Below are positions 1 to 9,456 of a DNA stretch of 64,000 nt, one piece after another. A model generated the notes under the pieces. The model ran no database searches. It was not told where the DNA came from and worked only from the letters and a program-made list of their open reading frames with translations. The DNA is taken from assembly GCF_010668805.1 (NCBI RefSeq), contig NZ_WUFT01000017.1, positions 1 to 64,000 of the forward strand, read 5' to 3'. This stretch comes from Rhizobium phaseoli. Lineage in GTDB: Bacteria > Pseudomonadota > Alphaproteobacteria > Rhizobiales > Rhizobiaceae. A program made the position numbers and the translations under genes. Each line of letters opens with the position of its first letter. The first letter of the stretch is position 1.

Positions 1-1206
1 GGTGCTATGTTGCGGCGGCGCCGCCAATTCCGCAGGGTGATCGACCACCGGTTCGGCAGGCACCTGCTCGTGGTTCGACGGCGTACCGCCATTCGCGCTA
101 CCGGCAGCGCTGTCGAGCTCGGCCTGGGCTTGCTCGAACGTCTTGTTCTCGCCAACAAAGAACGTGTTCTGCGCGGCGATCGCCGCCGGCATCGTCAGCG
201 TCAATACGTCGCTGTCTATAATATTATCATGGAAGGAGCCCGACGCAGGCCGGTCGACCTTAAGCGCCGAAGAGGACAGATCGTCAAAGACGTTGTCATG
301 AACATCGATATTCTCGCGAATATAGACGGGGTTGCCGGCGGCGCTGACCAGAACTCCATACACCCCGCCATGGATATAATTCCCGCTGATGTCATAGTTT
401 TTCGCATCGCCCTGATCGCCAAGGCCGATGCCATAGGACCAGCTGTAGCCGCCATATCCCGAGATATTGTTATCGTGGATGGCTATATTGGTGCCTGCCT
501 GCGCACTCAAGCCGAAGCCGCCGCCGATGAGCGTGTTACCCTCGACCACGGCATCATGAGCTCGGATCAGCACCAGGACACCCTTGGCGCTATTGGTTTG
601 CGTTTGCTCCAGATGATTGTCCTTGACGAGAATGTTGCTGCTGTCGTTGAGCTGAATGGCGTCTGCCGCGCTGCCCTGGGCGTTGGTGACGGTGTTGTTG
701 ATCAAGGTGACGCCGTTGACCTTTTCCATCCAAATCCCATCGGAATGGACGCCGGTCAGCGTGCTGTTCTCGATGGTGATGTTCTGGCTGCTTTGGAAAC
801 TGACCGATCCCGGCTTTCCGGCAAGGCCCGTATTCGTCACCTCGACATTCCGCACGACCCAGTTGGACACGTTCCCTGCATATATCGCGTTCGCGCCGGT
901 ATCGGCGATCTTGATATTCTCGATAACGATATTCGAGGCCTTGGAACCGTGGATACCGTCATTGCTGCTGTGAATGACCGGTGCGTCGCCAAGACCGTAG
1001 CTGCCGATCGTGATCGGAGCAGTGACGCTTCCGGAATATTTCAAATCGAATTGCTCATTGAACACGCTTCCGGCAGCGAGCAGCACACTATCGCCGGGGT
1101 TCAGCCTTAGGAACTCGACGGCGGACAATGTCGCAAAAGCCGAATTCTCCGCGGTTCCGCTATTGTGGTCGGATCCAGTCGCTGAATTCACGTAGTAGAC
1201 GGTCAT
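1..1206 (-). CDS. right-handed parallel beta-helix repeat protein, C-terminus cut by window edge
   Basis: The frame is open from an ATG at 1206 down to base 1, giving at least 402 residues with no stop, so the protein is partial. GGGAGA lies about 8 nt before the ATG. The N-terminus reads MTVYYVNSATGSDHNSGTAE, followed by many short turns rich in N, G and I (for example NITIENSTLTGVHSDGI, NILVKDNHLEQ) typical of right-handed parallel beta-helices. The last ~40 visible residues are a Pro/Ala/Glu linker, so another domain probably follows. No signal peptide is visible, which would fit type I (PrsDE-like) secretion. It diverges from the RapA-like gene and sits beside polysaccharide export genes. 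A role as a polysaccharide lyase, epimerase or glycanase is inference only. Confidence 0.8.
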   Translation of the reverse strand, partial: MTVYYVNSATGSDHNSGTAENSAFATLSAVEFLRLNPGDSVLLAAGSVFNEQFDLKYSGSVTAPITIGSYGLGDAPVIHSSNDGIHGSKASNIVIENIKIADTGANAIYAGNVSNWVVRNVEVTNTGLAGKPGSVSFQSSQNITIENSTLTGVHSDGIWMEKVNGVTLINNTVTNAQGSAADAIQLNDSSNILVKDNHLEQTQTNSAKGVLVLIRAHDAVVEGNTLIGGGFGLSAQAGTNIAIHDNNISGYGGYSWSYGIGLGDQGDAKNYDISGNYIHGGVYGVLVSAAGNPVYIRENIDVHDNVFDDLSSSALKVDRPASGSFHDNIIDSDVLTLTMPAAIAAQNTFFVGENKTFEQAQAELDSAAGSANGGTPSNHEQVPAEPVVDHPAELAAPPQHST

Positions 1207-1893
1207 GCTCTGATCTCCCGGAGGTAATGGAAATCTTCTAAGCCCGCCTCTCTCTCCGTCAGCTAAAATGAAACACTAAAATTCTTTCTATTTGTCGATA
1301 TTCTTGATCGCAGGAGGTACTTTCTTCGTCCTTAAGGTATTTTTCAGGGCGCAAAAGTTGCAACGCACAACAGAAATGTATTTTTACTAGAATTTAAGTT
1401 CGATAGCAGTCCATTTTGCGTAAGCCGGCGGGTTGCCGTGATCATGCCGCCCCAACTGCGAAGGTTCTCCCCAGCATATCCTACAATGGAAATGACAGTG
1501 ATGAACTTGATATGATGTGAGATGGGTATCGAGACAACGCGACAAAATCACCAAAAGAGATTGCTAGCTCAATGTGATTATTTGACAATTTCATCTACGT
1601 GGAAGTGAATATCTGTATTCTCATTGATTGCCTCAGAATAAAATTCTGCACATTCCGAAGAAATATATGCAACCCGGCGTTTACGCCGCGTATTCACTTA
1701 TTATTAATGCACCAAGATGCCGGTGTTGCATCCTATTACTCCGATAGTATGTGTGCCATTATTGCATATAGGGCACTCTAATGTTCATATCATGTTAATC
1801 TCAGCCTTGACTCTCTGTATTAATATATCCTTAATCCTACTCGCCGCTAAGGTTTAAATTGGCCAGCGAAGATCAATTCAAGGAGAGACAACA
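1207..1893. other. AT-rich divergent intergenic region without a convincing gene
   Basis: This 687-bp spacer separates the divergent beta-helix and RapA-like genes and is much more AT-rich than its flanks. A 60-codon frame at 1599-1781 has codon use unlike the neighbours and no good ribosome site, so I do not call it. TTGACT at 1807-1812 followed 17 nt later by CTTAAT is a weak possible promoter for the downstream adhesin gene. The region probably holds both promoters and their regulator sites. Confidence 0.6.
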
Positions 1894-2604
1894 ATGGCTA
1901 TTCACGCAACCGACGATACTGCAACATTCCTGGAAACCGACGTCATCTCGGGAAACCTGCTGAGCAACGATTCATCTGACAACGGCCACCTGTTCCTTCG
2001 CGCATTCGACCAGCAGAGCGTTGGCGCCAAGCAAGGCAACAGCCAGGTTACTGAAATCCAGGGCGACTACGGCACCTTCTTCGTCAAGCCGGACGGCAGC
2101 TACACCTATGTTCTGAGCGCTGCTGCCAAGGTCAACTTCACCAATGGTGAATTGCTCCAGGAAAAGGTCTCGTACAAGATCTCCGACGGCAGCGGTCATA
2201 CCGATGTCGGTCTGTTCACCCTGAATATTCAGGGCGTCACCCAGGTTAAGCCGATCGCTGTCGACGACCACTACAGCTTCAACGAAGGCAGCCCCATCGG
2301 CGGCAATGCTCTCGACAACGACATTCCCGGCGACAACGGACATCTCTTCCTCCGCCAGTTCGCGGGCACGAACGTCAACGGCAACCCCAGCGCAACCACC
2401 GACGTCGCCGGCACCTATGGCACGTTCCATGTCAAGGCCGACGGCTCATTCACCTATGATCTGGCAGCAGATATCGCCCCGGGCGAGCACGTCACGGAAA
2501 CCATCCAGTATTATAAGATCTCCGACGGCCAAGGTCACACGGATGCCGGCGTTCTGACGCTCAATATCACGGGCACGGATTTTGTCTCGGGCGCCACCGT
2601 CTGA
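1894..2604 (+). CDS. RapA-like secreted adhesin/lectin with two cadherin-like domains
   Basis: This 236-aa protein consists of a tandem duplication. Repeat 1 (about residues 15-113) and repeat 2 (about 125-230) share NGHLFLR, GTYGTF/GDYGTF, VKxDGSxTY and YKISDGxGHTD blocks. Two such cadherin-like (VCBS/Ig-like) domains and nothing else is the architecture of RapA1/RapA2 of R. leguminosarum, calcium-binding lectins that bind acidic exopolysaccharide and leave the cell by the PrsDE type I system. The family match is from memory. There is no N-terminal signal peptide, consistent with type I export. AAGGAG sits 9 nt before the ATG, and a strong terminator follows. Which Rap paralogue it is cannot be told from sequence alone. 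Confidence 0.85.
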   Translation: MAIHATDDTATFLETDVISGNLLSNDSSDNGHLFLRAFDQQSVGAKQGNSQVTEIQGDYGTFFVKPDGSYTYVLSAAAKVNFTNGELLQEKVSYKISDGSGHTDVGLFTLNIQGVTQVKPIAVDDHYSFNEGSPIGGNALDNDIPGDNGHLFLRQFAGTNVNGNPSATTDVAGTYGTFHVKADGSFTYDLAADIAPGEHVTETIQYYKISDGQGHTDAGVLTLNITGTDFVSGATV

Positions 2605-2628
2605 TCGTATATAGCCGATCAATAAACA

Positions 2629-2658
2629 ACGCCCGCCGCGCAAACGGCGGGCGTTTTT
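2629..2658 (+). terminator. rho-independent terminator of the RapA-like gene
   Basis: A perfect 10-bp stem ACGCCCGCCG / CGGCGGGCGT encloses a 6-nt loop and runs into five T residues at 2654-2658. It begins 25 nt after the stop codon at 2604. Confidence 0.92.
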
Positions 2659-2723
2659 GCCCATCAAGCCTTGTATATGGCCGTCTTGAGTCTCGAACCG
2701 TCCTCACAGAAATCTGCCGACGG

Positions 2724-3428
2724 TTACTTGCTGCAGCGCTGTCGGAATCGCGCTGTCGCTCCGTCCCCAACGCCCGCCCAGGTTCGGTCGAAGATGGGGC
2801 GAAGTTGTGGGCTGATGACCTTAATGGTGGCATTGACCCTGCAACGGTCGCCAAGTTTCAGCATTGTCGTGAGATCGCTATCGAGCGCAGTCTTTGCCGC
2901 TGAAAGCGTAGCGTCAGTAAAATCGTTCCAGAAATAAAACCGGGTCAGAACCATCGACTCGTCGTAGGGCGCAAGAGCAACCGAACGCTTCATCATTCCG
3001 GCAATCGAAATCGGCTCTTCCGCAATCACAGACTGGACGGCGGCGAGACGAAGCCAAAAATTACTGTTCGTTGGCATGCACGAAACCGCATGCTGTAGAA
3101 AGTGACGGGCACCCGATGCTGCCGCAGCCCAGGCGTCATAGTCGACATTGATATTCTGCCGATCGAGGTGCGCCAGGACGAGAGTAACGCCAGGAGCCAC
3201 GATGTCGGATCGGCAATAATGTCCGTCAACCACGGCGACGGTCCGCGCCGCGTATTTGGCGGTGACGTCATTCGCGACGGTATCACCACGCTCAATCCTT
3301 TCCGCGACGATCGAGATGCTGGCCGTTCTTATCGAAGCGTACAGCTCCCGACCGGCCAGCATCGCAAAGACGACAGTGACAACAACGAAAGCAATCCTGG
3401 CAACAGAAACGAACTGGCCGCGAAGCAT
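2724..3428 (-). CDS. conserved hypothetical membrane-anchored protein of the polysaccharide cluster
   Basis: The 234-aa product has one clear N-terminal membrane segment (about residues 9-28, ARIAFVVVTVVFAMLAG) and then a probably extracytoplasmic region with scattered Cys residues, among them GHYCRSD and DRCRVN. I recognise no enzymatic motif. Its ATG overlaps the stop of the upstream tyrosine autokinase gene as TGATG, so it is almost certainly translated with it. The position at the end of a Wza/Wzc-type transcript suggests an accessory role in polysaccharide assembly; that is inference. Confidence 0.7.
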   Translation of the reverse strand: MLRGQFVSVARIAFVVVTVVFAMLAGRELYASIRTASISIVAERIERGDTVANDVTAKYAARTVAVVDGHYCRSDIVAPGVTLVLAHLDRQNINVDYDAWAAAASGARHFLQHAVSCMPTNSNFWLRLAAVQSVIAEEPISIAGMMKRSVALAPYDESMVLTRFYFWNDFTDATLSAAKTALDSDLTTMLKLGDRCRVNATIKVISPQLRPIFDRTWAGVGDGATARFRQRCSK

Positions 3429-5704
3429 CAGCTTTCAGTGTAGTATCGCGAGTAGCGCTTATAATAATACTCGCTGGAGCCGAATGTGCGGTAAAGCTTC
3501 ATCTGCGACGGGTCGACCTTGGTCAATATCGCACCAACGCATTTCGCATAGAGTTCCGGCTCGGACAGCAGGGTGGACTGCACGACCTTGCGCGATGTTT
3601 TCCCCCACTCGATAACGAAAACCACCGCATCAAGCTTCGAGTTGATGGCGCGCGCATCCACAACCGGCGCCAGGGGCGGCAGGTCGACAATAATGTAGTC
3701 GAAGCTTTGACGCGCCGTTTCGAGAAGCTGATCCATGCCGCGTGAGGCGAGCAACTCAGAGGAATGCGGGACACGATACCTTGCAACCGTCGGCAGAAAT
3801 GCAAGCTTGGTTCTCGGATCGAGAAGGATCAGATCCTTGAGCGGACGGCCATCGACGATCGCCTCGAGCAAGCCGGCCTCCGCATGACGGCCGATTGCCC
3901 GGGTTGAACCGGGATTCCGCATGTCGCCGTCGATAAGCAGGCAACGGGCGCCCTGCATTGCTAGAAGCTTGGCAAAATTGATGGAAGTCGTCGACTTCCC
4001 CTCTCCGGGCAGGCTCGACACCACGCCGATGACCTTGCAGCGCTGATCGGCCGCACTGAGGTCAATCGCGATCTTGGCGCTCCGAAGCGTCTCGGCAAAC
4101 GCCGAGAGCGGGTGCTCCTCGACATAGGTCGTGGTCTTGCTACCTCTGGCGATGCTTCGCGGATTGCTCGGATCGACGAGGGAGGGATCATCGACGTTAT
4201 CTTCAACCAGCGGCATGACGCCCAGCGACTCGACATCGAGTACTTCCTTGATGTCGTCGCCGGTGCGGAAGAACCGATCCCGGAATTCCCGGAAAGCGCC
4301 TATGCCGCTTCCGACCGCACATCCGAGGAACATCGCAAAAGCGACGACGAGGGCTCTCTTCGGCGCACTCGGCTTCGTTGGAGTTTCCGCCATCGTGATG
4401 ATGCGGGCAGCCGTGATCGGGAAACTCTGCTGCTGAATTGCTTCCTGATAGCGCGTCAGGAAGCTCTGATAAAGATTCTTGTAGGTGTCGCGCGTGCGCT
4501 CGAGTTCGCGAACCTGCACCTGCGTTTCGCCAGCCGTCGCGGCAACGCCCGTCGCCTGTGTGACGCTGTCACGCAAGGAATTTTCCCGGGACTTCGCGAC
4601 CTGCAACTCGCTTTGATAGCTCTCGGCGATGCGGTTCAACTCATCGAACATGAGTCTCTTATATTCTTCCATCTCGGCACGAAGCCGAACCGCCTGGACG
4701 TGATCGGGACCGAGCCGCGCCTCAATTTCGGTTTCGAGCTTGGAAGCCTCCAGATATTTCTTGCGCAATTCGTTCGAAATGGAGCTGTCGAGCACATCTG
4801 TGACGATCGCATCGGTCTGCTTGGCGTCGATGATCGATTTGACGCGGTTATATTTTGCCTCTGCCTTCGCTGTCTCGGCCTGGGCATTGATCAATTGCGT
4901 GTTTATCTCGGAAAGCTGCTGCTCGCTGATCAGCGTGCCAGCTCCGGCTTCGACAAGCCCATGCTCGCTGCGGAATTTCTGAACCGCAAGGTCGGTATCC
5001 AGCGCCTGCTGCCGGAGTTCTTCGATACGCTCCTGCAGCCATTGCCCGGCGCGGCGTGTCGCCTCATATTTCGAATTGAGTTTATCGACCATATAGACGT
5101 CGGCAATGGCCGCTGCGATCTCACGCGCCATATCCGGCGACTGCGAGGTATAACTGACATCGAGCACGTAGGATTTGCCGACACGCTCGACATCGATATT
5201 GCCGGCCACGGTTTCTGCTGCGTTCCGCCGCAGCATTTTCGGATCCGGCGCTACTGCCGCGTCATCGGCAAACCATGACCTGAAATTCACCAGGGATTTC
5301 AGCGTTGCGACCGAAAACAGCGAATTCCGCTGTGCATTGAACACTGGGTCGTCGACCAGTTTCAGCTTATCGACGACGGCATAGGCGATCGTGTCGGACT
5401 TCAACAACTCGACCTGACTGAGGACAGTACCTTCGTCATCGTCCATCTGGCCGAAATCGGCCAGCTGCTTGATCACCTGATTGTCGCTGCGGTCGATCAG
5501 CACGCTTGTGTCGGCGGTGTAGACCGGCACAGAAGTCAGCACATACACAATGCCGAGAATGGCGAAGGCGAAAGCGCAGGCCGCGACCATCCGCCACTGT
5601 CGCCGGGCAATGGCGATCAGCTTGTCGAAATCGATGATGTCAGCTTCGTTTCCCGTATCGCGGGAGGGGTCGATACGTGGCGTAAGTTTATCTGGCGATA
5701 GCAA
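3428..5704 (-). CDS. ExoP/Wzc-like polysaccharide co-polymerase and BY-type tyrosine autokinase
   Basis: At 758 aa it has the full Wzc/ExoP layout: a Wzz domain with an N-terminal membrane helix (about residues 37-57), a long periplasmic coiled-coil region (about 215-410), a second membrane helix (about 445-465) and a cytoplasmic kinase. The kinase shows Walker A SSLPGEGKSTT (around 563-573), Walker A' LLIDGDMRN (around 589) and Walker B YIIVDLPPL (around 670). The tail carries the autophosphorylation cluster EYYYKRYSRYY. Such proteins set chain length and open the Wza export channel for exo- or capsular polysaccharide. It is encoded downstream of the Wza-like gene on the same strand. Confidence 0.92.
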   Translation of the reverse strand: MLSPDKLTPRIDPSRDTGNEADIIDFDKLIAIARRQWRMVAACAFAFAILGIVYVLTSVPVYTADTSVLIDRSDNQVIKQLADFGQMDDDEGTVLSQVELLKSDTIAYAVVDKLKLVDDPVFNAQRNSLFSVATLKSLVNFRSWFADDAAVAPDPKMLRRNAAETVAGNIDVERVGKSYVLDVSYTSQSPDMAREIAAAIADVYMVDKLNSKYEATRRAGQWLQERIEELRQQALDTDLAVQKFRSEHGLVEAGAGTLISEQQLSEINTQLINAQAETAKAEAKYNRVKSIIDAKQTDAIVTDVLDSSISNELRKKYLEASKLETEIEARLGPDHVQAVRLRAEMEEYKRLMFDELNRIAESYQSELQVAKSRENSLRDSVTQATGVAATAGETQVQVRELERTRDTYKNLYQSFLTRYQEAIQQQSFPITAARIITMAETPTKPSAPKRALVVAFAMFLGCAVGSGIGAFREFRDRFFRTGDDIKEVLDVESLGVMPLVEDNVDDPSLVDPSNPRSIARGSKTTTYVEEHPLSAFAETLRSAKIAIDLSAADQRCKVIGVVSSLPGEGKSTTSINFAKLLAMQGARCLLIDGDMRNPGSTRAIGRHAEAGLLEAIVDGRPLKDLILLDPRTKLAFLPTVARYRVPHSSELLASRGMDQLLETARQSFDYIIVDLPPLAPVVDARAINSKLDAVVFVIEWGKTSRKVVQSTLLSEPELYAKCVGAILTKVDPSQMKLYRTFGSSEYYYKRYSRYYTES

Positions 5705-5755
5705 TTTCGATCTCCAACTAAGGCGTCAAGCGCCAAGATCTACGGGCAATTCCAG

Positions 5756-6460
5756 CTATTGTATGACGGGAGTGCTCGGACTGGTCGATCCCGTCGGGTC
5801 GGTGGACGACTGCCCTCCCCCATTTACGGTGAGGAATGTCCTTGTGGTCGTCGAGGACGAGTTATCGCCGTCACCGGCGTTCGAGACCAACGAACCGGCA
5901 GTCGTCGCGGCGCCCTCGAAGGGCGTGCCATCATCCGATCCAGGACCTGTCTGCCCAATCGACCCCGTATTGCCGATGCCGGCTGCGGCAGACGCACTTC
6001 CACCCGGGCCGAGCGCTGCAGTACCGCCTTCGGCGAGGACCTTCGCAAAGGCGGCGAGCAACGGCGCAAGGTTGGGATCGGCACTTGCCGCATCGGCGAC
6101 AGCCTTTTCGATCGCCAGCTTGAACTGCGGGTCCGTCACCTGGCAGCTGTTTGCCGCCCGTCCGAGACCGGAGCCGATCGCCGCCATCTGTGCGGCATCG
6201 GCCTTCTTGGCCTGCTCGATCACCGGCGACAAAGCGTCGTTGCTGCTGCCGACCAGCGCGCGAACACGCGATGACAGAACCAACGGATCGGACATGTCGA
6301 GCAGAACCGCGGGGTTAGCCGTGAAACCAGTAACATCGACCGAAGTCAGATTTGCCGGACCCAGGCAAGCGGCCGCAAAGGCGCTCGAAGTCATGCCGGC
6401 AAACATCGCGACGACAATTCCGCTATACGCAAGCTTACGATAAACAGCTGACCTTGCCAT
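5756..6460 (-). CDS. small secreted Ala/Gly/Ser-rich protein of unknown function
   Basis: With the ATG at 6460 the product is 234 aa; AAGGA lies 8 nt upstream, whereas the in-frame ATGs at 6475 and 6502 have no good site. A signal peptide is clear (VVAMFAGMTSSAFA, cleavage near residue 29 before AACLG). The mature part has a helical Ala-rich half with two Cys (ACLGP, NSCQV) and a low-complexity Gly/Ser/Thr tail ending in STSPSTPVIQ. I recognise no family. It lies between the Wza-like and Wzc-like genes on the same strand, so a periplasmic or outer-membrane accessory role in export is plausible but unproven. Confidence 0.72.
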   Translation of the reverse strand: MARSAVYRKLAYSGIVVAMFAGMTSSAFAAACLGPANLTSVDVTGFTANPAVLLDMSDPLVLSSRVRALVGSSNDALSPVIEQAKKADAAQMAAIGSGLGRAANSCQVTDPQFKLAIEKAVADAASADPNLAPLLAAFAKVLAEGGTAALGPGGSASAAAGIGNTGSIGQTGPGSDDGTPFEGAATTAGSLVSNAGDGDNSSSTTTRTFLTVNGGGQSSTDPTGSTSPSTPVIQ

Positions 6461-6539
6461 AACACAGTCCTTCATCAAATCCGCTATATAGGCCGCCGGC
6501 ATCGATCACTCGCGATCGATGCCGGCTTGCCTATTTCAA

Positions 6540-7751
6540 TCAATTTCCGAGATCCTCGACCGCGTTGCGGGTATCTTTCGCATCGTCGGCCACGCCGGAT
6601 ACAGTGGACGATACCGAGTTTACGATGTCAAGGAACTTGACCAGTTCAACAGAGTCCGAATTGGAAATATAGATAATATCCTTGTCTTCCATCTTGAATT
6701 GCTGAACGGCAAACAAGGTTGCCGGATCGCGAAGATTCGCGCGGACGATCACCGGAACCGTCTCGCCTGCAAATCTCGTCGTGTCCACGTGCATCGCCTG
6801 AACCGTTTTCTTTGGAACAAGGCGATAGAGCAGGACCTGAGCCGGATCGGCGCGGTCGTCGCGCAGACCGCCCGCCTTGGCAATTGCCTCTCCAAGGGTC
6901 AGGTCAGACTCTTCGAAATCAAAGCGGCCACTGGTGCCTGCGGCGCCGAGCATAAGATAGGTGCGGCGCTCATGGTCGATCGAAATCGTATCATCCGGCG
7001 CAACATAGATATTTTCCACCGGATTCTTCAGCAGCGTGCTGTAGGCGACGGTTGCAGTCTTGCCGCGGCGCTGCAGCGTCACATTCGTTTCGATATTGTT
7101 GGTCGTCAAACCGCCCGCTGCGGAAATAACGTCGAGAACGCGCTCACCGGCCGGGCTGATCTGGACGCGCTGGGGATTATTGACGTCGCCGAGCACAGCA
7201 ACCTGGCTGGAGCGACTGGTCGTTGTCGTGATAACCACCTGCGGCTCGATCGCACGGCTCGCCAGACGATCCTCGACGTCCTGCTCCACGGTCTCCTTGA
7301 GGCGACCGGCAGCCGGAACCCGACCCGCATAGGGGATTGTGATCGTTCCGTTTCTATCGATGGTCTGCTCCGGCAGAGAGATGTAATTGCCGGGTCGGCT
7401 ACCAGCATCGGACGGAATGAAAAGACCACCGGACTGAGCTTCGAAGATGGCGACCTGAACGACGTCACCGAAACCGAGTGGAATTTCAGGCGCCCCGCCT
7501 CGGCCGCCACCAAACCCCTTGAATGAAGTCGGCTGAGGAGCGGTAAAATATGTCAGAACGTTCTTGCTGAGATCAATGAGAGCGTAGTCGATTCCGACAC
7601 GACGCTCCTTCGTTGTCACTTTCACCGCCGCATCTCGATCAACGTCTTTGTGATCGGGACCGGATCTTGGCAACGAGGTGCAGCTTGCCAATATAGTCGT
7701 TAGCGCTACAACAATGGCGACGCGTGTACTACCGATACGAGAACAACCCAT
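6540..7751 (-). CDS. Wza-like outer-membrane polysaccharide export lipoprotein
   Basis: The ATG at 7751 gives 403 aa starting MGCSRIGSTRVAIVVALTTI and a lipobox LASC with the acylated Cys at residue 24, so the product should be an outer-membrane lipoprotein. The mature part has the polysaccharide export domain (IPLGFGDVVQVAIFEAQSGG, TITIPYAGRVPAAG) and SLBB-like repeats (VLDVISAAGGL, LGEAIAKAGGLRDDRADP). An in-frame start exists at 7808 but would put 19 residues before the signal peptide; CAGG lies about 9 nt before 7751. Wza-type octamers form the translocation channel driven by the Wzc-like partner encoded downstream. Confidence 0.9.
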   Translation of the reverse strand: MGCSRIGSTRVAIVVALTTILASCTSLPRSGPDHKDVDRDAAVKVTTKERRVGIDYALIDLSKNVLTYFTAPQPTSFKGFGGGRGGAPEIPLGFGDVVQVAIFEAQSGGLFIPSDAGSRPGNYISLPEQTIDRNGTITIPYAGRVPAAGRLKETVEQDVEDRLASRAIEPQVVITTTTSRSSQVAVLGDVNNPQRVQISPAGERVLDVISAAGGLTTNNIETNVTLQRRGKTATVAYSTLLKNPVENIYVAPDDTISIDHERRTYLMLGAAGTSGRFDFEESDLTLGEAIAKAGGLRDDRADPAQVLLYRLVPKKTVQAMHVDTTRFAGETVPVIVRANLRDPATLFAVQQFKMEDKDIIYISNSDSVELVKFLDIVNSVSSTVSGVADDAKDTRNAVEDLGN

Positions 7752-8049
7752 AGAATAACCTGTGTTGACGCCCCTGAAGCTACTGCCCCGCAATCTGACA
7801 AAATACAAGACAATCCCCGATCTACAATCACTGAAAGCCGATTAACATTCTCTAACTGTGGCAAGCTGGCAACGACCAGCACCTCAAGGAAGCGAAAACG
7901 GCCCAATCCCGGCTCTTCTGGCGCCGACAATAATCTAAAGGCTAGACCCGCTATAAAATCTCTTCCGTTTCAGAGTCAACAGCGCGGTACCCGCGCAATC
8001 GGCATTTTCGAAAAACCTTCATAAAAAACATCCATTTAAAAGAACCAGC

Positions 8050-9456
8050 TCATATTGCCGCATCCGCCTCCCCATGGTTGCGCCCAAGGCTAATCGCCAC
8101 AACCGCACTCAGGAAGGCGGAGAAAAATACGGCGAAACCCGGTATTTGCAGCGAGAAATCGACCGCCGCGTGAAGAGCGACCAAAACCGTCGCCGCCAGG
8201 CCGAGAAGAACATAATGCCTGAGGCGTCGCCTTTGAGCGAGCCCCTGCCAGAACACCCTGGCAAGGACAGAGAAGACTAGGATCGCCGCAATCGGAAACA
8301 AGATCCCCAGCCCCAGAAATCCTTCGAGATAGAAATTGTGCGCTCGATCAAAGATCCCGAAAATTCCGCAGGCCGGATCGCGGTAGGCAGAAAATACGGT
8401 CCGGAAGGTTCCAAGGCCGGTCCCGGTTAACCAATGATCCGAGATGGCGCGCCATATGCCCGGCAGGATGCAGAAACGATCATCATCCTCGAGCCGCCGC
8501 TCTTGTGCGCGCAAAATCGCCTGACCGGCAAACACCGTCAGCAGCAGGACGACGAAAACAATTGCCGACAGGAGCTTCAGCATGGAATGCCATCTTGGCG
8601 CCGGTCTTAAATGTCGCCTCGAGGCGTTCCAATTGATGACAAGCCACGGAAAATAGATGAGAGCGGCAACAAAGGTCGCAAATATCCCAGCGCGCGAGCG
8701 GGTTAGCATCAGCGCGGTGAAACAGGCGCACAACAGCAGGACGTAGACCCACGATTTCAAGACAAGAGTGTTTCGGCCTGGCTCGCCGGGCGGGTGGTTT
8801 GTATAGGAACGGGCAATGTCTCTGACCAGGGTCAGCATCAGCAGCGTTCCAAGCCCAAGGAAGGTCGCGGCGGTGTTGCGATTGACGAAGACCGCGGTGA
8901 GGCTGTCGAGGTAGGCGTGTTTCTCCACGACAATCAATATTTTGGGAAACAGCGAAAACTGCAGCAGGCAGAAAACAGCAATGCCGCCCGCAGAAAGCCC
9001 GAGGAAGGTCAACACTTTCCTCGCGCGCTGATCGGTATCGCATAACAGAAGCCCCGTCAGGAACGTAACGAAGGGCAGCGCCACCGACAGGATCGACGCC
9101 AGCGTGTCGGCCGGTTCGACCGAGATTGCCGCGTACTCGACACCTGACAGGTCACGCGCAGCACTCCAGGCCGGATTTGCCAGCCAGTTGGAAGGCAGTT
9201 CGATGATCTGGATGAACGCCCAGCCTGTCACCACGACGAGTATCAACAGAGCGCTGCTGAAAACCCATCTGCTTTGTCTTGGCTCTCCGACCAGCAGTGC
9301 CGAAATGGCACCGAGGGTAAACATGCCGATCGCGGCAAAGGCAAAGGGAAAGGGCGTGACGCTTCCGAACGGAATGAGCGTCAGTATAACGAGGCCGATA
9401 AAGGCAAAGAGAAGAGCCTCTCGCAAGACCTGCCTGTTGATGAGGTTGGATAACAT
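8050..9456 (-). CDS. O-antigen ligase/Wzy-family polysaccharide polymerase
   Basis: Starting at the ATG 9456 (GAAGAG about 6 nt upstream) the protein has 468 aa and about a dozen hydrophobic segments. The family loop lies near residues 335-385 and contains WLTGTGLGTF and AHNFYLEGFLGLG, the pattern of the Wzy_C/O-antigen ligase domain. A longer in-frame start at 9516 adds 20 polar residues and is less likely. With Wza- and Wzc-like genes downstream it is the best candidate polymerase for the Wzy-dependent pathway of this cluster; ligase activity is an alternative. No glycosyltransferase or flippase is next to it. Confidence 0.85.
   Translation of the reverse strand: MLSNLINRQVLREALLFAFIGLVILTLIPFGSVTPFPFAFAAIGMFTLGAISALLVGEPRQSRWVFSSALLILVVVTGWAFIQIIELPSNWLANPAWSAARDLSGVEYAAISVEPADTLASILSVALPFVTFLTGLLLCDTDQRARKVLTFLGLSAGGIAVFCLLQFSLFPKILIVVEKHAYLDSLTAVFVNRNTAATFLGLGTLLMLTLVRDIARSYTNHPPGEPGRNTLVLKSWVYVLLLCACFTALMLTRSRAGIFATFVAALIYFPWLVINWNASRRHLRPAPRWHSMLKLLSAIVFVVLLLTVFAGQAILRAQERRLEDDDRFCILPGIWRAISDHWLTGTGLGTFRTVFSAYRDPACGIFGIFDRAHNFYLEGFLGLGILFPIAAILVFSVLARVFWQGLAQRRRLRHYVLLGLAATVLVALHAAVDFSLQIPGFAVFFSAFLSAVVAISLGRNHGEADAAI

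Noticed and set aside
7..1110. 367-codon plus-strand frame near the left edge
   Set aside because: The minus strand encodes a beta-helix protein with a good ribosome site; the plus-strand translation is bias-type sequence.
1599..1781. 60-codon plus-strand frame in the AT-rich spacer
   Set aside because: No ribosome site and codon use unlike the rest of the window.
4112..5278. 388-codon plus-strand frame opposite the tyrosine autokinase
   Set aside because: Antisense to clear Wzc domains.
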